Part shown: positions 45,564-55,328 of the stretch, in pieces
Layout: each line of letters starts with the position of its first letter
Numbering within the stretch: position 1 is the first letter of the stretch
NCBI GenBank assembly: GCA_029959555.1
Contig: JASCPI010000034.1
Coordinates: forward strand, 1 to 55,328
Direction of reading: 5' to 3'
Origin: Lysobacteraceae bacterium PS02065
GTDB lineage: Bacteria > Pseudomonadota > Gammaproteobacteria > Xanthomonadales > Rhodanobacteraceae
DNA length: 55,328 bases
The notes under the pieces: model-generated
Database searches by the model: none
What the model saw: the letters and a program-made list of their open reading frames with translations, nothing else
Told to the model about the DNA's origin: nothing
Program-made: the position numbers and the translations under genes

Positions 45564-45684
45564 GCACGATTCGACGGACCGGAGGAAGTGCACCGTCGCG
45601 GGTCGCATCGCATCGTGGGGGATGCCACGCGCGTGGTGGCCCGCGCTCCAAGGCCGAATCGACACGCGTGGATGCGGCCGCCGG

Positions 45685-46440
45685 TCAGGCCCGCGTGGCG
45701 CCGGCGATCAACGCGTTGTAGCGCCCGATCGTCGTCGCCAGCCCGAAGTCGATCGCTTCGGCGAACAGTGCGTGGCCGATCGACACCTCGTCGAGGCCTT
45801 CGACCGCGCCCAGCAGCGCACCGAGGTTGTCGAGGCTGAGGTCGTGACCGGCGTTGACGCCGAGACCCGCCGCGCGCGCCTCGCGTGCCGTCTGCGCGCA
45901 CGCGGCGAGCTCGCGTGCCGCGTCGCCGCCCGCATGGGCGTGTGCGAAAGGCCCCGTGTACAGCTCGATGCGCTGCGCACCGATGTCGGCGACGCGCGCG
46001 ATGTCCTTCGCGCCCGCATCCATGAACAGGCTCACGCGGCAGCCTTCCGAGCGCAGCGCGGCGACGAGCGGGCGCAGGCGCTCCGCGTCGCGTGCGAGGT
46101 CGAAGCCGTGGTCGGACGTGATCTGGCCATCGCCGTCGGGGACCAGCGTCGCCTGCGCAGGGCGCACGCGCCGCACGAGCTCGAGAAAGCCCGGATACCC
46201 CTCGCGCGACGGCGCGAACGGGTTGCCTTCGAGGTTGTACTCGGCGCCGTCGAGCACGCCGGCGATCCGCATGACGTCGTCGCTGCGGATGTGCCGCTGG
46301 TCCGGCCTCGGATGCACGGTGATGCCGTGGGCGCCGGCGGCGAGCGCCTTGCGCGCGAACACGGCCGGATCGGGAAACGCGCCGCCGCGCGAGTTGCGCA
46401 GCACGGCGATCTTGTTGACGTTGACGCTGAGGACGGTCAC
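45685..46440 (-). CDS. pdxJ: Pyridoxine 5'-phosphate synthase PdxJ
   Basis: 251 residues. PdxJ joins 1-deoxyxylulose 5-phosphate with 3-amino-2-oxopropyl phosphate, the last ring-closing step of vitamin B6 synthesis. Motifs are LSVNVNKIAVLRNSRGG, HGITVHPRPDQRHIR, NLEGNP, TLVPDGDGQITSDHGFD and GLGVNAGHDLSLDNL. The start is GTG at 46440 (TVLSVNVNKI). It faces exbD2 and follows the TonB genes as in related genomes. Confidence 0.95.
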   Translation of the reverse strand: MTVLSVNVNKIAVLRNSRGGAFPDPAVFARKALAAGAHGITVHPRPDQRHIRSDDVMRIAGVLDGAEYNLEGNPFAPSREGYPGFLELVRRVRPAQATLVPDGDGQITSDHGFDLARDAERLRPLVAALRSEGCRVSLFMDAGAKDIARVADIGAQRIELYTGPFAHAHAGGDAARELAACAQTAREARAAGLGVNAGHDLSLDNLGALLGAVEGLDEVSIGHALFAEAIDFGLATTIGRYNALIAGATRA

Positions 46441-46498
46441 GGCGCCGGCTCCGCTGCGGGGAACGCCTAGCGTAGCGGATGCGTCAGGCGATCCTGCG

Positions 46499-47473
46499 TC
46501 AGCGGCAGGCCTCGCTGCTCTCGCGCCACACGACAGGCTCCCAGTACGCGCCGTCCTTCCACTGCGTGCGCTTGTCCTCGTCGAGCTTAGCGGCGACGTG
46601 GTACGTCGTGCCGGGCGCGACCTCGATCGTGAGCCGCTTGTAGACCTTGCCGGCGCTGCGCTGGCGATCATTGATGCCGAGGTAGCGGTTCTCGATCTTC
46701 TCGGCGATCTCCACGACATGCTGGCCCGCCTCGACGCGGAACGACTGCTGGCCCTGCACACCGGCGAGCCTGCCGTCGATGCTGATGAGCATGGCTTCGT
46801 GCAGCTTGTCCTGGCGCGGCGCGACGTCGAAGGTGCTGATGCGCCCGCAGCCCGAACCCGCGACGGCCGCCGTGCCGCCCGCGCCGCCGATCGACACGCG
46901 CACGGCCGGGATCCATGTCGCGGCGAGCGCGCCGCTCAACGCCATCATCTGGCCACCGCGCCGCACGTCGAAGCGCACGGGCGCGCCGTCCTCGAGGGTG
47001 TCGACACGATCGCGCAGGACACCTGCGGCACGCGCCGAACCGGCACCGTCACTGCCGAGCGCAGCGAGGCTGTCGCCGTTGACCGTGACGAGCACGTCGC
47101 CGCTGCGCAGGCCGATCCGTTCCGCGCTGCTGCCGGGCGTCGTGCCGAGCACGCGCAGGCCTTCATGCGCACGCTCACCGCTCGAACTGTCGACGAGTAC
47201 GCCGAGGTTGCCGACGCGCTGGCGCGGCTCGTCGATGGTCAGCGCGATCTGGTCGGGAGGCGTGTCGCCGAAGGCGCCGCTCTCGATCATGTCGAGGAGC
47301 AGCACGCGCAGATCCTCGCGCAGGCGCTGTTCGGCACCACTCGTAGCGGCCTTCGTTCCGGCCGCGACCGCGACGGCGGGTGCCGTGGAGATCGGGTCGG
47401 CCGCGGCTACGGACGACGCGCCGAGCGAGGCGGCGGTCAACGCACTGGCGATGGCGATGCGCTGCAGATTCAT
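46499..47473 (-). CDS. PDZ-domain periplasmic protein
   Basis: 324 residues. A signal peptide (IAIASALTAASLGASSVAAA) is followed by a helical part, a PDZ domain (about residues 90-180; TTPGSSAERIGLRSGDVLVT) and a C-terminal beta-rich domain with ISIDGRLAGVQGQQSFRVEA, resembling a PEGA-like repeat. No protease triad is seen. It lies 29 bases past the putative anti-sigma gene in the ECF group, so it may sense or be controlled by envelope conditions. The ATG at 47473 is used because it directly precedes the signal peptide. Confidence 0.8.
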   Translation of the reverse strand: MNLQRIAIASALTAASLGASSVAAADPISTAPAVAVAAGTKAATSGAEQRLREDLRVLLLDMIESGAFGDTPPDQIALTIDEPRQRVGNLGVLVDSSSGERAHEGLRVLGTTPGSSAERIGLRSGDVLVTVNGDSLAALGSDGAGSARAAGVLRDRVDTLEDGAPVRFDVRRGGQMMALSGALAATWIPAVRVSIGGAGGTAAVAGSGCGRISTFDVAPRQDKLHEAMLISIDGRLAGVQGQQSFRVEAGQHVVEIAEKIENRYLGINDRQRSAGKVYKRLTIEVAPGTTYHVAAKLDEDKRTQWKDGAYWEPVVWRESSEACR

Positions 47474-47501
47474 GTTCGTTCTCCGACCCACGTGTTCATG
47501 T

Positions 47502-47975
47502 TCAGATGCGTGTCACTGCGGCGGTTCGCGCCGCGTCATGATCGATGAGACTGCGCAGCGCGGCATTGCGTTGCTGCCACAGCGGCGCGAGTTCATCGGA
47601 CGTTGCGCCACGGTCGTAGGCGGCCTGCAGCGCATCGTCGATGCCGAGCAGGCGCGCACGCGCCGGAACGTGTCCCGGTGCCCTCGCGCTCGCGAGCCAC
47701 TCGCGCTCGAGAGCCTCGGATTGCATTTGCCACGCCGTGGTGTCGGCTTCGACGCCACTCGTGCCGCCTTCGGGTGCGCCGATACGCAGCACCACGACGG
47801 CGAGCGCCGCCGCGATGCCCGCGCCGATCCAACCGGTACGCACCGCCGAGCGGGAGCGTCGACGCCGTGCGTGTGCGTCCTCGATGCGCGTCCACAACGA
47901 CGCATCGGGTTCGAACTCGGGCAGCTTGTCCAGCATCGCCTGTACGCGTGCGGTGGAACCGTGCGACGTGCTCAT
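47502..47975 (-). CDS. Putative anti-sigma factor (membrane-spanning)
   Basis: 157 residues. A basic cytoplasmic N-terminal part (ARRRRSRS) is followed by one helix (WIGAGIAAALAVVVLRIG) and an extracytoplasmic part. No zinc HxxxCxxC motif is present. The anti-sigma role is inferred from size, topology and the ATGA overlap with the ECF sigma gene. The sequence itself does not prove it. Confidence 0.65.
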   Translation of the reverse strand: MSTSHGSTARVQAMLDKLPEFEPDASLWTRIEDAHARRRRSRSAVRTGWIGAGIAAALAVVVLRIGAPEGGTSGVEADTTAWQMQSEALEREWLASARAPGHVPARARLLGIDDALQAAYDRGATSDELAPLWQQRNAALRSLIDHDAARTAAVTRI

Positions 47976-48532
47976 GGAATCTCCTCGGCCTCGCCTGCGT
48001 GTCCGTCGACATCCGCAGCCAGACGCTTGAGCGTCCGCGCGAGGATCGACTTCGAATAACTTTCGCTCTGCCCGAACAGCTCGGCGAGCTCCTTGTGCGT
48101 GTAGCCCTCGACCTGGTGGAGCACGAGGATCGCGCGCGCCCTCGGCGGCAGGCGCTTGAGCAGCGACCACGCGTCGACGGCATCCTCGCCGGAAACCTCC
48201 AGCGCGCTCATCCCTGCGAAGACCTCTTCCGCGTCCTCGTCGCCGAAGCGCCGGTTGCGCCGGACGACGTCGATCGTCGCGTTGGCGGTCATGCGCTTGA
48301 GCCACGCACCGAACGGCGCGTCGCCGCGGAATCCCTTGATCGTGTCGAGCATGCGCACGAACACGTCCTGCACGACATCCTCGGCGGCGGCCGGCTCGCC
48401 CAGGATGCGCATCGCGAGCGTGTAGCACGCCTTGGCATAACGCGCATAGATCGCCGCGTAGGCCCGCCCGTCGCCACGACGCGCACGTTCGAGCGTGAGG
48501 GCGTCGAGTTCCTGGCCGAAGCCCGAGCTCAC
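47972..48532 (-). CDS. RNA polymerase ECF-type sigma factor
   Basis: About 186 residues. The sigma-2 region is AAIYARYAKACYTLAMRILG with EDVVQDVFVRMLDTIKGFRG; the sigma-4 region is LPPRARAILVLHQVEGYTHK followed by ELAELFGQSESYSKSILART. The start is uncertain: GTG 48532 (SSGFGQELDALTLERA) is chosen because it directly leads into region 2; GTG at 48559 or a longer N terminus are alternatives. The gene is 70 bases past the unknown gene and overlaps the putative anti-sigma gene. Confidence 0.85.
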   Translation of the reverse strand: MSSGFGQELDALTLERARRGDGRAYAAIYARYAKACYTLAMRILGEPAAAEDVVQDVFVRMLDTIKGFRGDAPFGAWLKRMTANATIDVVRRNRRFGDEDAEEVFAGMSALEVSGEDAVDAWSLLKRLPPRARAILVLHQVEGYTHKELAELFGQSESYSKSILARTLKRLAADVDGHAGEAEEIP

Positions 48533-48602
48533 GCGTTGGGGTGTTCCGTCTGCAGCCACATGCAGGAAGACGAACGACGGTGCACCGTCGTCGCAGCCGG
48601 GA

Positions 48603-50216
48603 TCACGGTGCGGCCGCGCGCCGCGGGACGCGGGCCTCGCGCACGTTGGACATCGGCACGGCCATCGCGGCCTCGCCACCGTCGACGCGCACCGCCAGCA
48701 GGACGCGTACCGCGTCCACTTCGCGCACGCGGCCCTCGATGACCTTGCCGCCGCGTGTCACGAGACGCACGCGCTGACCGACGCGCTGGCCGAGGCTGCC
48801 GACCGGCACGACATCGTGGTCCGGACCCTGCTGGGTACGGGGGGCGAGCCGTTCGACGACGCCTTCGCGCCAGACCATCGCCAGCGTGGAGCCTTCCGGC
48901 GGCCGTGGTGCGCTGGCGCCGAGGCGCTCGTCGCCGATGGTCCGACCCGGTGGGGTCGCAGACGGGCGCTCCGCGACGACGTCCGCGACCTGCGCGGGGG
49001 CCTCGCGCACCTCGGGCGCCGCGGCCGGTGCTTCGCCTGGAACGCTAGAAGGAGCCGCCGCGACCGCCACGGGGGGAGGAACGACGGCGGCAGGCGTGAC
49101 GGGCGCCGCCGCGGGAGGTGGATCCACAACCGGCACCGCAGGCTCGGGCGCGGGCGGCGCCGACACCGGTGGCGCCGGGGTCCCGGCCAGGACGACGGCG
49201 GCATCTCCGGCGGGCACGGCGGGGGACGGATCGCTCTCGACCGGATCGGAGAACGCGATCCGCAGCATGACGGGAGGTGTGTCGTCGTGGCGCATCGTGA
49301 TGCTGAGCAGACGCAGCAGTTCGGCACGCGACTCGCTGCCGTAGCGTTCCAGCGCCCAGCCTGCATCGGGCACGCTCGCGAAGGCCAGCGTGCCGCCGCG
49401 TTCGACGAGCTGGCGGTAAGCCGTGCGGATGTCGGCTCCCGGCGCGATGCCACGCGCGCCGAGGAAGGCGTCGATTCCTGCGAGATGACGATCCACGAAC
49501 TGCGAGGGCGTGATCGAAAGGCGTTGCGCACAGTAGTGGTTGCGCCGCGCGAAGTAACCCTCGTCGCGGTAGGCGACCTCGGTGCGGGAAAGACGGACCT
49601 CACCGCGGGCCGGCCCGGGCGCCATCGCCGCAGGCGTGAACGCGGCGATCTCGGCGCGCACGCGAAGGGTCGACACGCCGGGTGCCTCGAGGTCGAAGGT
49701 CAGGTCGAGGCGTTTGTCGTCCGCGTGGTAGCGGTAGGCGAGCCGGTCGCGTCGCTCGCCCACGTCGACACCCATCTGGTGGCGGTCGGACGCGTCGAAA
49801 CGATCCGCGTCGCACCCGAACGACTCGAACGGCGCGAGCACGGGCGTTCCCCACCAGTCGGTCGCGGCGCTGGCGGGTGCGCCGTCCAGCGAGAGCCCGC
49901 GCACGTCCATGTCGAGCGAGGCGAACCGCTCGGCGTCGTCGCTGAACCAGCCGCCGACCAGCCAGAACAGCCCCGGACGACGCACGTGGGCGACACGAGC
50001 CGTGGCCGAACCACCGGCCCAGACGAGACGGGGTTCGCGCAGACGCGCACTGCCGTCGAGTGCGATGCCGGCGGAGGCGTAGGTGAGCGTCGCGATCGGC
50101 GCGAGCGCTGCGGCCAGCCGCGCCGCCTCGGCTCGCGCGGCGATCTCCAGGCACGCCGCGACGGCGCCGGTGGCGACCACCAGCGCGAGCACGACGTGGC
50201 GAGATCTGATCCGCAT
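48603..50216 (-). CDS. Membrane-anchored protein of unknown function in the ECF operon, paralogue of 12053-13549
   Basis: About 537 residues. An N-terminal helix (HVVLALVVATGAVAACLEI) leads into a domain with APFESFGC and NHYCAQRLSITPSQFVDRH, which resembles the protein at 12053-13549. A Pro/Ala/Val-rich linker (about residues 335-430) is followed by a small C-terminal domain (GQRVGQRVRLVTRGGKVIEG, then VPMSNVREARV) that looks like an SH3- or Sm-like barrel. The ATG at 50216 is chosen because AGGG lies six bases upstream. It heads the sigma/anti-sigma/PDZ group, so it may be a regulated or sensing partner. No named family is recognised. Confidence 0.82.
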   Translation of the reverse strand: MRIRSRHVVLALVVATGAVAACLEIAARAEAARLAAALAPIATLTYASAGIALDGSARLREPRLVWAGGSATARVAHVRRPGLFWLVGGWFSDDAERFASLDMDVRGLSLDGAPASAATDWWGTPVLAPFESFGCDADRFDASDRHQMGVDVGERRDRLAYRYHADDKRLDLTFDLEAPGVSTLRVRAEIAAFTPAAMAPGPARGEVRLSRTEVAYRDEGYFARRNHYCAQRLSITPSQFVDRHLAGIDAFLGARGIAPGADIRTAYRQLVERGGTLAFASVPDAGWALERYGSESRAELLRLLSITMRHDDTPPVMLRIAFSDPVESDPSPAVPAGDAAVVLAGTPAPPVSAPPAPEPAVPVVDPPPAAAPVTPAAVVPPPVAVAAAPSSVPGEAPAAAPEVREAPAQVADVVAERPSATPPGRTIGDERLGASAPRPPEGSTLAMVWREGVVERLAPRTQQGPDHDVVPVGSLGQRVGQRVRLVTRGGKVIEGRVREVDAVRVLLAVRVDGGEAAMAVPMSNVREARVPRRAAAP

Positions 50217-50378
50217 GTGCATCCCTGTAGTCCGGTACCGACGGTGCCGGATCACCCCCTGCGCGAACGACGATAGCCGGATTGCCATGGAGCGGCAACG
50301 CGCTCCGTCACACGAAACGTAACGCTTGGTGATGTCGGAACCGCGTCGCGTGACGCAGGTCGCGCTCGTGCGCGCCGT

Positions 50379-51101
50379 TCAGCCGATCGCCCTGGCGAGT
50401 GCGGCTTCCAGGCCATCGGGTTGGTCGCGCATCGCGTCGAGCGATGCGCGGTCCCATGCGCCGGCGACGCGCCCTTCGTGCAGCAGCATCGCGCGGTCGG
50501 CATGGCGCTCGACGATGTCGAGCGCATGCGTGGCGAGGATCACCGCGCATCGGCCCGTGGACAGGCGCTCGCGCAGGACCTGCTTGAGGACGAGCGCACT
50601 GGCCGGATCGAGGCCGTTGAAGCTCTCGTCGAGCACGACCATACGCGGCGAGCCGACCAGTGCGAGCAGCACGCCGAGCTTCTGGCGCGTGCCGTAGGAA
50701 TACGTCGCCACGGGAGCCTCGAGCCAGCGTGCGATGCGAAGGGCCTCGGCGAGGGCGTCGAGGCGTGTGTCGCGTGTGTCGACACCGCGCGCGGCCGCAT
50801 GCACGGCCAGGCATTGCGCGCCGGTCAGCACGTCGGGCAGCCGATCGGCCGCGACCGCCTGGCCGAGGGCGACGCGATCGCCGCCGTGCGTCGTCGACAC
50901 CGGACTGCCGTCGAGCCGGATGGTCCCCGCACTCGCGGGCAGGCGACCGCAGATCGCGTCGAGCAGCGTGCTCTTGCCGCTGCCGTTCGGGCCGAGCAGC
51001 GCGAGCCACTCGCCGGCCTCGAGGTGCAGGTCGACGCCGTGCAGCACGACGCGACCGGCACGCATCGCGACGAGGCCCTCGACCTCGAGCAGGCAGCTCA
51101 T
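50379..51101 (-). CDS. ABC transporter ATP-binding protein
   Basis: 240 residues. Walker A is GPNGSGKSTLLDA, the signature region is YSYGTRQKLGVLLALVG (a divergent LSGGQ), and Walker B is MVVLDESFNGLDP, followed by the H-loop ATHALD. It is the single-domain ATPase of a two-gene exporter, like those for bacteriocins, heme or lipids. Its ATG overlaps the stop of the membrane subunit (ATGA). The substrate is unknown. Confidence 0.92.
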   Translation of the reverse strand: MSCLLEVEGLVAMRAGRVVLHGVDLHLEAGEWLALLGPNGSGKSTLLDAICGRLPASAGTIRLDGSPVSTTHGGDRVALGQAVAADRLPDVLTGAQCLAVHAAARGVDTRDTRLDALAEALRIARWLEAPVATYSYGTRQKLGVLLALVGSPRMVVLDESFNGLDPASALVLKQVLRERLSTGRCAVILATHALDIVERHADRAMLLHEGRVAGAWDRASLDAMRDQPDGLEAALARAIG

Positions 51102-52231
51102 GAGCGCCTCCGGCGGGCAACCCGCAGTACGGCCCACGACGCGAACAACGCGGGGAGGGCCCACGGCGAAACGGCCGCGGCGCACGCGACGGCCGCGAGC
51201 ACGGCGCACTGGATCACGCGCGCACGCCGCATGTCGTCGCGCCATGCGAACGCGGTGTCGACGAGCCACGCGACGGTCGTCCATGCCGCTGCGACGAGTA
51301 CGACGACCGATCCGGGCGCGACGCCGAGCGCGACCAGGGCGAGACCGCCGAGCATGCCCGCGACGAGCTGCACGAGCACGACGCGCCGGCACAGCGGCCA
51401 CGCCCATTGCGTCAGGGCCAGCGGAGCCGAGGGCAGCCATTGCGCGGCGCGTGGCACGGTGGCGAGCAGGGCGCGCGAGGTCTCGACGACGACGAGTGCG
51501 CTCGCGCCGACGGCGAGCACGCCGAGACCCTGCGCCCCGGTCGTGCCCATCGGCAGCAACAGCAGCAGCGCACCGAGCGCGCGCGCGTGCACGCCCGGGT
51601 CGCCGTCGGCGACGGCTTGCGCGAGCGGCCAGCGGACGAGGGCTTCGAAGCCGGGGACGATGGTCGTGCCATGCCGAGGCAGGCGTCTGTCACGAAGACG
51701 TGGTGGCGGCGCGTCGTGGCGACCCTGCCACCAGCCCGCGGCGGCGCCGAGGCATCCGGACGCGATGATCAGGGCCAGTGCCGCGACAGGTCGTCCGCCG
51801 CCCGCCGGAAGTGCGACGAGCACGGGCGTCGCGAGGACGATGCCCAGGATGGGCACGAGTCCGCGCCGCGCCAGCGCGACGCGGTGCGACCACGCCTGCA
51901 CCGGCAGCGCGCCGAGCCACGACACGGCGTGCGCGGCACGCAGGCGACGATGTCGACGCATCGCGGCGACCCCCGCGAGCAGCGCTGCAGCGCATGCGAA
52001 CGGCGCGGGCTGGCTCGCCAGACGGGCGAGTACCGTCGCAGATGCGTCGCCCAGCGAGGCGAGCGCGAAGGCTGTGCCTGCGAGCGCGAGGAAGGCGATG
52101 CCTGGGACGGCCAGGCGCGCCGGCATCGGGGTCGATCGCCACGTCGCGATGCGGTTCGCGCGGGCCATGCGCGCCGCGAGCAGGATCGGGTGGGTCATGC
52201 GCGGGTGGCGGCCGTCGGGTCGGGCTGCCAT
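51098..52231 (-). CDS. ABC transporter membrane subunit, putative
   Basis: About 377 residues, very hydrophobic, with roughly nine to ten membrane segments (for example LAVPGIAFLALAGTAFALAS, GLVPILGIVLATPVLVALP, LVQLVAGMLGGLALVALGV). The coupled ATPase gene marks it as the permease. The start is unsure: ATG 52231 (weak GCGAG upstream) is used; ATG 52198 (MTHPILLAARMARANRIAT) would also fit. It begins about 30 bases after the response regulator stop. Confidence 0.78.
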   Translation of the reverse strand: MAARPDGRHPRMTHPILLAARMARANRIATWRSTPMPARLAVPGIAFLALAGTAFALASLGDASATVLARLASQPAPFACAAALLAGVAAMRRHRRLRAAHAVSWLGALPVQAWSHRVALARRGLVPILGIVLATPVLVALPAGGGRPVAALALIIASGCLGAAAGWWQGRHDAPPPRLRDRRLPRHGTTIVPGFEALVRWPLAQAVADGDPGVHARALGALLLLLPMGTTGAQGLGVLAVGASALVVVETSRALLATVPRAAQWLPSAPLALTQWAWPLCRRVVLVQLVAGMLGGLALVALGVAPGSVVVLVAAAWTTVAWLVDTAFAWRDDMRRARVIQCAVLAAVACAAAVSPWALPALFASWAVLRVARRRRS

Positions 52232-52262
52232 GGAACGCTCGCCGGGAGGATGGTTCCCCACC

Positions 52263-52946
52263 TCAGTGGGACGGGGGCAGTCCGCCGTTGGCGCTCGACA
52301 GTGCGTCCTGTTCGACCGCGAGGTGGTTGGCGAGCAGGGCGACCTGGGTGCGGTTGCTGACGCCGAGCTTGCGCATGATCGCGGTCATGTGCGCCTTGAC
52401 GGTGGCCTCGGACACGCTGAGCTCGTAGGCGATCTGCTTGTTGAGCAGGCCTTCGGCGATCATCGACAGCACGCGGAACTGCTGCGGCGTGAGTTCGGCG
52501 ATGCGCGCCGCGATCGCGACCTCGTCGGGCGGCAGCGCGGTGTCGGAGCCACCGGCGGCCTCGGGCGGCAGCCAGACGTCGCCGTCGAGCACGCTCAGCA
52601 CGGCGCCGACGATGACGTCGACCGACACCGACTTGGGGATGTAGCCGGACGCGCCGTGCGCGATCGCGCGGCGCATGACCGCGCTTTCCTCGTGCGCGGA
52701 GACCACGATGATCGGCAGCGACGGGTGCTGGCCGCGCACGTGGGCGAGCGTCGAGAACCCGCGCGCGCCGGGCATGTGCAGGTCGAGCAGCAGCAGCTCG
52801 GCATCGGGATGGCGGTCGGCGAGCACCTGCAGCGAGGCGACGCTGTCGGCCTCGTGCAGGGTCGCGTCGGGCAGGGCGCGCAGCACGGCCCTCCGCAAGG
52901 CGTCGCGGAACAGCGGGTGGTCGTCGGCGATGAGGACTTCGCGCAT
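52263..52946 (-). CDS. crbR: LuxR-family response regulator, CrbR/ErdR type
   Basis: 227 residues. The N-terminal receiver starts REVLIADDHPLFRDALRR with phospho-acceptor Asp in LLLLDLHMPG and Lys in IPKSVS. The C-terminal LuxR helix-turn-helix is LTPQQFRVLSMIAEGLLNKQ then ATVKAHMTAIMRKLGV. It is adjacent to acs, as CrbR/ErdR/AgmR regulators often are; these switch on acs when phosphorylated by CrbS. The kinase gene is at 389-3913. ATG 52946 is taken, giving a normal receiver N terminus. Confidence 0.87.
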   Translation of the reverse strand: MREVLIADDHPLFRDALRRAVLRALPDATLHEADSVASLQVLADRHPDAELLLLDLHMPGARGFSTLAHVRGQHPSLPIIVVSAHEESAVMRRAIAHGASGYIPKSVSVDVIVGAVLSVLDGDVWLPPEAAGGSDTALPPDEVAIAARIAELTPQQFRVLSMIAEGLLNKQIAYELSVSEATVKAHMTAIMRKLGVSNRTQVALLANHLAVEQDALSSANGGLPPSH

Positions 52947-52990
52947 CTTCCCTGGCTCCCGGGTCGGTCGTCCCTTCCCGGCGAGCACTC

Positions 52991-54934
<1,944 letters not shown>

Positions 54935-55035
54935 GGGGATCTCCGACAGTCCATCGATCATCGAGCGCCGAAGATCATGCCATGCGCTTTTGCGGCAAAG
55001 GGGGCCGTTACGACTTTGGTCGCATCTCGACCAAT

Positions 55036-55095
55036 GGTGAATAGGCGCGGCGGAATGCCACGCGCGATGCTCCGGCGGTCCTATTCACCGGGAGG
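55036..55095 (+). promoter_or_regulatory. Inverted repeat and ribosome site before the right-edge gene
   Basis: GGTGAATAGG (55036-55045) is exactly inverted as CCTATTCACC (55080-55089), with 34 bases between. GGAGG (55091-55095) follows at once, five bases before the ATG at 55101. The dyad could be an operator or a structure that hides the ribosome site. The divergent acs start is about 100 bases away. Confidence 0.45.
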
Positions 55096-55100
55096 GGCCC

Positions 55101-55328
55101 ATGACGATCCACACCACCACCAGATTCAGGCTCGCGGCGATCGCCGCCGCGTGCGCACTCGCACTGCCCGGCGTCGCCGCCGCGCAGTCCGCCAGCCGCG
55201 AACAGCTCGAGCAGCGCGTCGCCGAGCTCGAGCGCCAGGTCCAGGAACTCGTCGGCGAACTGCGCGCCCAGCGCGCCGCACCGCCGCCGGCCGCGGCACC
55301 GGCCGCACCCGCCGTCGCGGCCGTGCCC
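55101..55328 (+). CDS. N-terminal part of a secreted or outer-membrane protein (truncated by window end)
   Basis: 76 codons are visible. A signal peptide (LAAIAAACALALPGVAAAQ) is followed by a short coiled coil (REQLEQRVAELERQVQELVG) and an Ala/Pro-rich stretch. This start is typical of trimeric porins of the DcaP or OprO/P-like kind, which begin with a coiled coil, but the rest is missing. It has a strong GGAGG site and is divergent from acs, which suggests a role in organic acid uptake. Confidence 0.6.
   Translation, partial: MTIHTTTRFRLAAIAAACALALPGVAAAQSASREQLEQRVAELERQVQELVGELRAQRAAPPPAAAPAAPAVAAVP

Overview
The window comes from the chromosome of a high-GC gammaproteobacterium, most likely of the Xanthomonadales (Lysobacterales). 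Three things point there: a dnaA-dnaN-recF-gyrB origin region followed by a TPR gene, tonB-exbB-exbD-exbD and pdxJ; a set of aryl-polyene/xanthomonadin-type pigment genes; and a Xanthomonas-like dipeptidyl peptidase IV. The genus cannot be fixed by eye. Nearly all of it is GC-rich housekeeping sequence. The one clear exception is an AT-rich insert at about 27.68-30.46 kb.

Layout. 0.4-4.9 kb: a transporter-fused hybrid histidine kinase (CrbS/MxtR type) and a CPBP membrane protease. 5.2-11.9 kb: part of a pigment locus, with a halogenase-like flavoprotein divergent from a translationally coupled run of membrane protein, dehydratase, acyltransferase, LolA-like protein, MMPL exporter and second dehydratase. 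12.0-14.3 kb: two membrane-anchored proteins of unknown function. 14.4-17.0 kb: lptM-dapF-DUF484-xerC. 17.0-20.6 kb: a lipoprotein, then hslV-hslU, an unknown gene and a DUF971 gene. 20.6-21.2 kb: a composite intergenic repeat. 21.2-27.6 kb: DUF2207, LemA, DPP-IV, a lipoprotein and a YfcG-like GST. 27.7-30.4 kb: the AT-rich island, with a reverse transcriptase overlapping a RecB-like PD-(D/E)XK nuclease gene. 30.5-34.9 kb: a YdeI/OmpD-associated protein, mnmE, yidC, rnpA, rpmH. 35.0-41.4 kb: dnaA, probable oriC, dnaN, recF, gyrB. 41.6-46.4 kb: TPR protein, tonB-exbB-exbD1-exbD2, pdxJ. 46.5-50.2 kb: an operon of an unknown membrane-anchored protein, ECF sigma factor, putative anti-sigma factor and PDZ protein. 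50.4-52.2 kb: an ABC exporter pair. 52.3-54.9 kb: a CrbR-type response regulator and acs. 55.1 kb to the end: the start of a secreted or outer-membrane protein.

How the parts connect. The kinase at the left edge and the regulator plus acs at the right edge look like the two halves of the CrbS/CrbR acetate switch, placed about 50 kb apart. The pigment locus supplies tailoring and export functions but no ketosynthase, ketoreductase, acyl carrier protein or ligase, so the polyene core enzymes must lie elsewhere. The protein encoded beside the ECF sigma factor has a paralogue at 12-13.5 kb, which suggests a small envelope-stress-linked family.

The best candidate for an undescribed system is the AT-rich island. 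It holds an RT of the UG/Abi (defence-associated) kind, a stop/start-overlapping RecB-like nuclease, and about 180 bp of upstream sequence with several inverted repeats that could be a non-coding RNA or an operator. No integrase or transposase accompanies it. Gene calls rest on reading translations and motifs; no database search was possible.
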